Source of the DNA: CAZHCG01 sp046484285
GTDB lineage: Bacteria > Myxococcota_A > Polyangia > JAAYKL01
Assembly (NCBI GenBank): GCA_046484285.1
Contig: JAWOBP010000049.1
Coordinates: 1 to 26,938 of the forward strand
DNA: 26,938 nucleotides
Reading direction: 5' to 3'
Part shown: in pieces, positions 6,782-12,800 of the stretch
Layout of the letters: each line of letters begins with the position of its first letter
How positions within the stretch are numbered: position 1 is the first letter of the stretch
Notes under the pieces: model-generated
The model's database searches: none
The model's input: only the letters and a program-made list of their open reading frames with translations
Told to the model about the DNA's origin: nothing
Made by a program: the position numbers and the translations under genes

Positions 6782-7698
6782 GGCTCGCACCACCCGCGAT
6801 CGTTGGAGAAAAAGGTGTTGAGCAGAAAAATGCGGTCTTCGGTCAGCAGATGCCGAATCACCCCCGGAGCGAAGATCCCACCGTCGGCCATCTCGATCGG
6901 CCCGCTCTGTCTCAGCGGCAGATCGGAGAGAAAGCGCGAGAAGCGAGCCAGCTCGTCTCGCATCCAATTGCGGGCCTCTGCTCCGGAGACGAAGTCGCAG
7001 CCTCCCAATGCCTGCTTGCAGTTTTTTTGATTGTCGATCCGCTCGAAGAGCCAGCCCGTGCCGTAAGGATCGCGCGTCAGCCGTTCGGGATGGGCCATCA
7101 GATCGCTGTTGACCTCGAAGGACGTCATCCGGCGGGGAAAAATCAGGGCGTGATCGACGCCCCAGCAGCGGATCGCGACCGCGGGTTTGGAGCAGCGGCC
7201 GCTGCTGTCGTAGGTGATCTTCTCCACCTCGCCGATCGCGCGCGCCAGAAAGCCGTCGATCCCCACGTGGCAGCCGCCGTCCTCGTCGGCGTCGATCCAG
7301 AGGTGGTTGCGGCTGAACGAGAAATGCTCCGGGATTTCGATCTCGTCCGGCGGGAGAGCCGCGTCGGCCGCGGTACCACGCGCGCGCTCGAGGTAGATCT
7401 CGCAGTAGCGGTGGGCGCTGGTGTTGCATCTCGAGCAGATCGCCTCGTTGAGCGGCACGAACTTGGAGAGCGGCGCGGCCTTGCAGAACTGGACCGTGGT
7501 GCGGCACAAGAAGGGGCACACCTGCTCCTCTTCGTGACCGGCGCAGTGCTCGCGGGCGGCCTTGCAGCTCTTCCACCCGGGAGACGAGCAGCGCTGGAAG
7601 CTCTCCGCGATCGAGGCCGCGGGGACCAGTTTCCTCAACGGAGACACCTCGCAAAAAAGCATTTCGGTCTCTTCGAGGAATGGACACTTGTTGCCCAT
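6778..7698 (-). CDS. Cys-rich tandem-repeat protein with GcvH-like domain
   Basis: A 306-aa protein with no signal peptide. Residues 1-105 hold two copies of a cysteine module: CPFL, seven residues, FC, three residues, PL-x-K-x-VP, then two or three further cysteines. Eleven cysteines fall within the first 100 residues (5, 16, 37, 45, 52, 61, 65, 72, 88, 91, 99). Residues about 125-235 form a GcvH-like domain (RNHLWIDADEDGG; VGIDGFLARAIGEVEKI), aligning with the RNHTW/LGLDDLARRLLGE part of the last gene in the operon. The lipoyl-lysine region reads FPRRMTSFEV and contains no lysine. A C-terminal region of about 70 residues has no recognised motif. It could bind Fe-S or another metal in the cytoplasm, or help assemble the complex; this is inference. 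Start ATG 7698 is eight bases after the small membrane-protein gene. Confidence 0.78.
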   Translation of the reverse strand: MGNKCPFLEETEMLFCEVSPLRKLVPAASIAESFQRCSSPGWKSCKAAREHCAGHEEEQVCPFLCRTTVQFCKAAPLSKFVPLNEAICSRCNTSAHRYCEIYLERARGTAADAALPPDEIEIPEHFSFSRNHLWIDADEDGGCHVGIDGFLARAIGEVEKITYDSSGRCSKPAVAIRCWGVDHALIFPRRMTSFEVNSDLMAHPERLTRDPYGTGWLFERIDNQKNCKQALGGCDFVSGAEARNWMRDELARFSRFLSDLPLRQSGPIEMADGGIFAPGVIRHLLTEDRIFLLNTFFSNDRGWCEP

Positions 7699-7706
7699 GG
7701 CGACGC

Positions 7707-8015
7707 CTATTCGCCTCTCGACCCGTCCGCGTTTTCGTCGGAGCTCGTCTCGTGCTCGATCGGGCTCCCGCCGTCCGCCGCGACCGTACCGAGTCCGGGC
7801 ACGAGCTGGACGTGCGTGTCCGTGGTCGCGTCCGCGGCTCGCTGGCGGTGTCTGCGAACCAGTTCCTTGCCGGCGCCGACGATGACGATCGCGACAAACG
7901 CGGCGCACAGCAGGCCGAGCGCCAGGTTCACGCCGAGCAGCCACATCTCGTCGGTGCTCAGATTTCCACTGCGTACCGCGTCGATCATCGCGGCCGGATC
8001 AGTGATGTCGATCAT
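7707..8015 (-). CDS. Small single-helix membrane protein, first gene of the redox operon
   Basis: A 102-aa protein with one hydrophobic helix (about residues 26-48, LLGVNLALGLLCAAFVAIVI), a basic segment just after it (KELVRRHRQR), and an acidic, Thr/Asp-rich tail. Topology by the positive-inside rule puts the N-terminus outside and the tail in the cytoplasm. The start is ATG 8015 with GGAGG six bases before it. It is eight bases upstream of the Cys-rich gene and in the same direction, so it should be co-transcribed with the complex. I do not recognise a family. An accessory subunit or an anchor for the Cys-rich soluble protein is a reasonable guess. Confidence 0.65.
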   Translation of the reverse strand: MIDITDPAAMIDAVRSGNLSTDEMWLLGVNLALGLLCAAFVAIVIVGAGKELVRRHRQRAADATTDTHVQLVPGLGTVAADGGSPIEHETSSDENADGSRGE

Positions 8016-8358
8016 TACAAGCCTCCGGGTTCGCCTGGGCCCGATCGAAACGGTCGGGCATTTTTTTCTCTCTCGCAGCGATTGGAAAGCAACCGGTGTG
8101 CCAGCGCGGCGGCCAGCGGTGCTGAGATTTTAAGTATATGAAATAAAACAGCAATTATGCCGAAAGGCCGGTGGGCGAGCCGGGTTTGGGTCAGGGGTAT
8201 GTCGGATTTTTCGACACGGCATCCCAAATCTCCACAGTCGATGGCGAGAGAAGCCCGATTCCATCCACCGACGTTCGGGGTCTATTCCCCGGCTATGCGA
8301 GCGCTGATAGCTCGCTGGGATTCGAGGTCGATTCGCGCCGGCCTCGAGCGCGGCGACG
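8016..8358 (-). other. 343-bp gene-free stretch, probable promoter region of the redox operon
   Basis: No convincing gene on either strand; the short open frames here have poor codon use. It holds an AT-rich island (about 8126-8159) with TATACT on the minus strand at 8138-8133 as a possible -10 box, but no good -35 box at 16-18 bp. Transcription from it would give a leader of about 110 bases ending in the GGAGG before ATG 8015. Short inverted repeats are present (TGTCG/CGACA at about 8199-8215; GCGAGC/GCTCGC at about 8297-8316), none followed by a clear T-run. I searched by eye for a sigma-54 GG-N10-GC element and found none. Confidence 0.4.
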
Positions 8359-9303
8359 TCACCGTGCTGGGTCGTTCTTGAAAAAGGCGATTCGGATTCC
8401 CCAGCCGATCCGGGTTTCGTTTTGGCAGGACAGCACGCCCTTGTCGTGGCCGGTAGAGGCGGAGGCGAACAGCTGCATGTCGGCGGCGCGCCCCACGATC
8501 ACCGCGCCCAGCAGCGCCCGCAGCATGTAGACGTCCTCGATCCGGCGCCGCTCCCCGTACCAGCTCAGCGTCCTGCCGACGACGTACTCGCCGAACAGCG
8601 AGAAGAACGGGTGGAGCTTCTCCAGCGCGCGCCAGCGCAGGATCGCGTCCGCCCCGGGACCCACCAGGTAGGCCTGGGAGCGGCCCACCGGCAAGAAGGT
8701 CTTGTACTGGACGCGCAGATCCAGGTCGAAGTCTCCCAGCGGGAGGCGCAGCGCGGCCTCGGGCATCACGAAGTCGCCCATGTACGGCACGTCGCGGAAG
8801 ATCGGCCAGCGCGTGTTGCGGCTGCCCGTCCAGTGCGCGCTCTCGTGACGGTAGACCAGCGCCAGCTCGAGCCCGCCCCGCTCGCCCAGCCAGCGCCGCG
8901 CGGCCTCGTCGAACGACAGCGCCAGCGAGTAGCCGAGCAGACCGCGCCAGACGTGCGGAGCGGCCGGGACGTTCATGAAGCTCAGCGGCTGGAAGCTGGT
9001 GGAGCTGACCTCGATGATCCCGAACATTCCTGCGCGCAGCTCCAGCCCGGCCGCGCGCAGGCCCAGCAGGGCGAGGTCCCCGCCGCAGGTCAGCACCACC
9101 CGCGGCGTGACCTGGTAGGCCATCAGCGCCGTGTCGCGCGAGGCCGAGAGAGCGGGCGAGATCGCGTGCGAGGAGCCGGGCAGCACGGTCCACTCCACCT
9201 CGGAGCCGCCGTTCTCCTCCCCGCTCGCCGGCTCCTCGGCGAAGAGCGGCCGGGCGCCCGCCGATGCGATCAGGAAAAGCAGCGCAAGGAGGGAGTATCG
9301 CAC
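8359..9303 (-). CDS. Secreted, probable outer-membrane beta-barrel protein, unknown function
   Basis: A 314-aa protein starting at GTG 9303 with a clear signal peptide (residues 1-22, LLALLFLIASAGARPLFA). The rest shows alternating hydrophobic strands with aromatic girdles (LDLRVQYKTFLPV; LFGEYVVGRTLSWYG; IGWGIRIAFF near the end), suggesting an outer-membrane barrel. The segment YRHESAHWTGS recalls a short His-Glu-Ser motif seen in some uncharacterised outer-membrane families (DUF1207-like), but I cannot confirm membership. It follows the S46 peptidase gene in the same direction and the two are separated only by a MITE-like element. Before that insertion the stop and this GTG would have been seven bases apart, so they likely form an operon. 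Confidence 0.65.
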   Translation of the reverse strand: MRYSLLALLFLIASAGARPLFAEEPASGEENGGSEVEWTVLPGSSHAISPALSASRDTALMAYQVTPRVVLTCGGDLALLGLRAAGLELRAGMFGIIEVSSTSFQPLSFMNVPAAPHVWRGLLGYSLALSFDEAARRWLGERGGLELALVYRHESAHWTGSRNTRWPIFRDVPYMGDFVMPEAALRLPLGDFDLDLRVQYKTFLPVGRSQAYLVGPGADAILRWRALEKLHPFFSLFGEYVVGRTLSWYGERRRIEDVYMLRALLGAVIVGRAADMQLFASASTGHDKGVLSCQNETRIGWGIRIAFFKNDPAR

Positions 9304-9314
9304 CTCGTTCCTAG

Positions 9315-9471
9315 TGCCTCGTCAACCCGACGATTTCGGGTACGGGGCGAGAGATCATCGGCGAGGCCAAGGAACGACGACGAAGGACTGGTGGTGCCAA
9401 TTCGAGGAGGAGTGACGCAGGGATCGTCGATGAGGGCCGGCCCGACCCGGCATTGTGGGGTTGACGAGGCA
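9315..9471. mobile_element. MITE-like element, 157 bp, flanked by CTAG target duplications
   Basis: Perfect 14-bp terminal inverted repeats, TGCCTCGTCAACCC (9315-9328) and GGGTTGACGAGGCA (9458-9471), are bounded on both sides by CTAG (9311-9314 and 9472-9475). CTAG is palindromic, so the inverted repeat can also be read as 18 bp. No coding capacity is credible inside. Removing the element and one CTAG restores a seven-base junction between the S46 stop (TAG, part of CTAG) and the downstream GTG. A four-base CTAG target is typical of the IS5 group, so an IS5-like transposase may mobilise it; this is inference. Confidence 0.7.
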
Positions 9472-11775
9472 CTAGTCGGCCGCCGGCGTGGTCTGCGCGA
9501 AGTCGGCGCCGATCTCCTCGAGCAGATCGCCGGCGCCGTGCACCCGATCGGCGAGGAACAGCGCGTAGCGGATGTCGAGCACGATGCTGCGCTGGTCGTC
9601 CGGCAGGAACTGCCAGTCGCTGAGCACCGACTCGGGCGTGCCGTCGAACAGCAGGCCGACCAGCCGGCCCCGGCCGTCGACCACGGGCGAGCCGGAGTTG
9701 CCGCCGGTCGTGTCCAGCGTGCAGGTGAAGTTGACCGGCACGTCGTCGATGCGCGGGTCGACGTGCGGACCCTTGTCGCCGGCCGCGGCCTCGGCGAGCC
9801 TGTCCGGCACGCGGAACGGGTATTCGCCCTCGTCCTTGGCGATCACGCCCTTCAGTCCGGTCAGGTAGCGGTGGGTCTCGCCGCTGTCGCTCGCGGTGTA
9901 GTCGTCGACCTTGCCGTGGCTGAGCCGCAGCTGGAAGTTGGCGTCGGGGAAGGGCGCCTCGATCAGCGAGGCGTAGGCCGGCCGCAGCACGGTATCGAAC
10001 GTCTCCTCCACCGCGCGGAAGGGGCCCTTCTCGATGATCTGCAGCTCGCGGGCCACGTCGCGACCGAAGTCGAGCAGCGGATCCTCGAAGCGCCGCGCGT
10101 CCGCGGGCGGGTTGTAGAACAGCCGCCGGCGCTGGAAGAGGGCGCGTTCCTTCTCCTCCTGCTCGTCCGAGTGGGCGACCAGCGCCGTGCGGGCGTACAT
10201 CAGGTCCACGGCGGTTCGGATCGGATCGTCGCTCGGCTGCGAGCCGGTCAGCTCGGTGTAGCGCTCGTCGTACTCGCCCCCCTCTTGGCGCGCCTCCCGC
10301 TTCAGCTCTCGCTGCGCCTTGCGCCCCCGGCGCACCAGCTTCTCGACCGCGCGCACCCGCGCCTTCTTCGGCAGCTTCTCGGCTTGCCTGAGCAGGTGGA
10401 TCAGCAGGGCCTTCTCGCCGGTGATCGTGATCTGGTCGTCGAGCGTGTCGGATTTGCCGACGGTCTTGTACATGTTCTTGTTCTTGTAGGCCTCGTCCTT
10501 GCGCATCCGGTCCGGCTTTTTTCGTTCCACGGTCCAGCGCGCGATGTCGTGGGCCACGCCGGCGCTCTTCACCAGCCACGCCAGGCGCTGCAGCATGAAG
10601 TGCTTGGGATAGACGCGCTCGTAGTTGCGGTAGACTCGCTCTATGCGGCGCAGCACGTTTCCGTGCTCGCGGCGCGCCCGCCGGTCTTCCTTCAGCGTCG
10701 CTTCTACCTGGGCGTCCCGCTTTTTGCGTTTTTCCACCAGCTTCCATTTCTCGAAGCCGGCCAGCGAGTCGGTGTAGTACTTGACCGCGTTGTTCAGCGC
10801 CGCGTCCAGCCACTGGTAACGCCGCGCGGTGACCTCGTCCTCTTTTCCCAACTCGCCGATCAACTCGATCATCTCGCCGTAGAGCTTCTTTCGCGCCGGC
10901 ATGTCGACCTCGGCGGCGAAGCGCGCCGAAGCCGACGGATAGTTGCGCCTGGTGCGGGCCGGGAACCCGATCACCGCCACGAAGTCGCCCCTGCCCACGC
11001 CCTCGGTCGAGACCTCGAGGTGCGTGGCGGGCTGGTAGGGCACGTTGTCCGAGGAGTGGTCCGCGCCCGTCCCGTCCGGAGCGGCGTAGGCCCTGAGGAA
11101 GGTGTAGTCGCCGGTGTGGCGCGGGTAGCGCCAGTTGTCCACGTCGCCGCCGTACTTGCCGATGTCCTTCTCCGGCGCGTAGACGAGGCGCACGTCCTTG
11201 ATCAGCTGGTAGACCATCATGTGGTAGAAGCGCCCGCCGTCGAGCGGCTCGGCCGAGCAGAAGCGGCCGCGCTTCTCCTCTTGGCACTCGCTCTCGAGGT
11301 CGTCCATCGCCAGTCGGATCGCCTCGAAGCGCCGGTGTCCCTTCATCTCGGGCCTCACTGCGGCGCGCACCTCGTCGGTGATGTCCCGCACGTCCTCGAC
11401 CACCATCAGGTCGTAGTTGGGGCAGGGAATCTCGTCGGCCCGGCTGGCCGCGGTGAAGCCCTCTTCCATGATTCCGGCGTGCTTCGAGGTGCCGTCCAGC
11501 GCGGCGATGCAGCGGTAGGCCACGTGGTGGTTGGTCACCAGCAGCCCGTCCTCGGAGACGAACGATCCGCTGCCGCCGCCGGCGACCTTGGCCACCGCGC
11601 CGCGCAGCTCGAGTAGCTCCCGAGGCTCGAGCTCCAGGCCCTGCTTTTTCATCTCGTCTGCGGGTAGGAACGAGGTGTCGTGCAGCGGATACATCCCCTC
11701 GTCGGCCCGAGCCCGCGCCGCGATCAGCACGAGCAGTGACGAGAGCGCAATCGGAATCAGGCGTGAAAAATACAT
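9472..11775 (-). CDS. S46-family dipeptidyl-peptidase (DPP7-type), exported
   Basis: A 767-aa serine peptidase of the chymotrypsin-like S46 family (DPP7/DPP11/DAP BII), slightly longer than the usual 710-730. A signal peptide covers residues 1-24. The catalytic His is in GSFVSEDGLLVTNHHVAYRC (H83/H84), the Asp probably in the VDNWRYPRHTGDY region, and the Ser in DTTGGNSGSPVV (S694). Eighteen residues after the Ser the sequence reads FDG. In characterised S46 enzymes Gly here goes with hydrophobic P1 preference (DPP7), while Arg gives the acidic-specific DPP11. It should release dipeptides in the periplasm. ATG 11775 is preceded by AAGGAGG; the open frame upstream to 11856 has no ribosome site and would bury the signal. 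The stop codon lies in the CTAG flank of the MITE. Confidence 0.9.
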   Translation of the reverse strand: MYFSRLIPIALSSLLVLIAARARADEGMYPLHDTSFLPADEMKKQGLELEPRELLELRGAVAKVAGGGSGSFVSEDGLLVTNHHVAYRCIAALDGTSKHAGIMEEGFTAASRADEIPCPNYDLMVVEDVRDITDEVRAAVRPEMKGHRRFEAIRLAMDDLESECQEEKRGRFCSAEPLDGGRFYHMMVYQLIKDVRLVYAPEKDIGKYGGDVDNWRYPRHTGDYTFLRAYAAPDGTGADHSSDNVPYQPATHLEVSTEGVGRGDFVAVIGFPARTRRNYPSASARFAAEVDMPARKKLYGEMIELIGELGKEDEVTARRYQWLDAALNNAVKYYTDSLAGFEKWKLVEKRKKRDAQVEATLKEDRRARREHGNVLRRIERVYRNYERVYPKHFMLQRLAWLVKSAGVAHDIARWTVERKKPDRMRKDEAYKNKNMYKTVGKSDTLDDQITITGEKALLIHLLRQAEKLPKKARVRAVEKLVRRGRKAQRELKREARQEGGEYDERYTELTGSQPSDDPIRTAVDLMYARTALVAHSDEQEEKERALFQRRRLFYNPPADARRFEDPLLDFGRDVARELQIIEKGPFRAVEETFDTVLRPAYASLIEAPFPDANFQLRLSHGKVDDYTASDSGETHRYLTGLKGVIAKDEGEYPFRVPDRLAEAAAGDKGPHVDPRIDDVPVNFTCTLDTTGGNSGSPVVDGRGRLVGLLFDGTPESVLSDWQFLPDDQRSIVLDIRYALFLADRVHGAGDLLEEIGADFAQTTPAAD

Positions 11776-11940
11776 CACGAGAGCCCCTCCTTGCCGAAAG
11801 CCCGCCTCGGCGGACTGGAATCCATTGAAGTAGAAAGCTGTCACAACGCCGCGCAACGGTCAATCCGAGCGCCTGCGAGCGGCTGCGCACGCTGCGGGCC
11901 TCGTGATTCGCGATACTGGCGTGCTCTGCGGCGAGCCGTC

Positions 11941-11946
11941 TATAAT
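11941..11946 (+). promoter_or_regulatory. Consensus -10 box giving a leaderless transcript
   Basis: A perfect TATAAT ends seven bases before ATG 11954, so transcription would begin at or next to the A of the start codon. No Shine-Dalgarno precedes the ATG. The -35 position (about 11918-11923, GGCGTG) is poor, so an activator or an alternative sigma factor may help. Confidence 0.5.
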
Positions 11947-11953
11947 GTGAACT

Positions 11954-12778
11954 ATGAGAATCCTCCTTGCCGTCGTCACGTCAGCGCTGCTCGTCGCCGG
12001 GCTCTACTGTTGCGCCACCGAGCCGAGCGATGGTCCCGGACCGCTGCTGAGCGAGGTCGTTCCTGCGGAGGGGCAGGCCGGCGCCGAGCAGACCGTCACT
12101 ATTCGCGGAGACGAGCTGAGGCCGGCGCTGTTGCGCGACGCCGACTGCTCCGGCAACGCCGGCGCGATGGTGGACGACGACTTCGACGCCGAGCTGGGCG
12201 ATCACGGCCTGCTGGCGGTGAGCTGGATCGCCACCGACCGCCTCACCGGCCGCGTGCCGGCCGACCTGGAGCCGGGCACCTACGACCTGGTGGTCGTCGA
12301 TCCCCACGGCCGCGTCGGCTCGCTGCCCGATGCCTACACGGTGCTGGCCGGCTCGGACGGAGACGTAGACGCGGACGCCGATGCCGACACGGACGCCGAC
12401 ACCGACACCGACGGGCCCAACAGCTGCCAGAACCCCCACGCGATCGACGCGTACCCCACCCAGTGGAGCGGCCAGTGGTCGGACTACGAAAACAGCTTCG
12501 CTCCGAGCAACGAGTGCGGCTCGGGCGACCGGGACATCTGGTTCGCGGCGTTCGTCCCCGCCGGCGCCACGTTGACAGTCGAGGAGATCGGCGCCGCCGA
12601 CGTGCTGCTGCGCCACGTGGAGAGCTGCACCAGCTTCGCCTGCATCGACTGGACCGACGAGCCCGAGCAGCTGGCGATCCCCAATCCAGCTAGCGACGCC
12701 TGGATACGGGTTGTGGTCACAGAGACCGCCTTGGGCGCGCAGGAGCCGCCGCTGGTTGTTTTCGATCTGCAGCCTTGA
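11954..12778 (+). CDS. Exported two-domain protein with IPT-like fold and Asp-rich linker
   Basis: A 274-aa protein. Residues 1-20 are a signal peptide ending in Cys-Cys; the lipobox is imperfect (LYCC), so lipid anchoring is uncertain. Residues 28-130 resemble an IPT/TIG-type beta sandwich (VVPAEGQAGAEQTVTIRG at the start, EPGTYDLVVVDPHG at the end). Residues about 134-153 are a low-complexity linker of Asp-Ala and Asp-Thr repeats (DNA 12355-12414). Residues 155-274 form a Cys-containing beta-rich domain (NSCQNPHAID; ECGSGDRDIWFAAFVPAG) reminiscent of PPC-type domains found at the ends of secreted proteins. The start has no ribosome site and seems leaderless. It converges on the large kelch-like lipoprotein gene. 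Partner or ligand unknown. Confidence 0.7.
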   Translation: MRILLAVVTSALLVAGLYCCATEPSDGPGPLLSEVVPAEGQAGAEQTVTIRGDELRPALLRDADCSGNAGAMVDDDFDAELGDHGLLAVSWIATDRLTGRVPADLEPGTYDLVVVDPHGRVGSLPDAYTVLAGSDGDVDADADADTDADTDTDGPNSCQNPHAIDAYPTQWSGQWSDYENSFAPSNECGSGDRDIWFAAFVPAGATLTVEEIGAADVLLRHVESCTSFACIDWTDEPEQLAIPNPASDAWIRVVVTETALGAQEPPLVVFDLQP

Positions 12779-12800
12779 ACGGTCGAGGTGCGGAGAGGGG

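Noticed and set aside
8015..8227. 70-aa open frame before the redox operon
   Set aside because: It crosses the AT-rich promoter-like island, has no ribosome site or family, and ends at the start of the real first gene.
8016..8358. Sigma-54 promoter for the redox operon
   Set aside because: Suggested by the neighbouring NtrC fragment, but no GG-N10-GC pair in a good context was found.
8422..11616. 1064-aa open frame on the plus strand
   Set aside because: It lies antisense to the S46 peptidase and the barrel gene, is rich in His, Arg, Gly and Val as expected for a reverse frame of GC-rich coding DNA, and has no domain.
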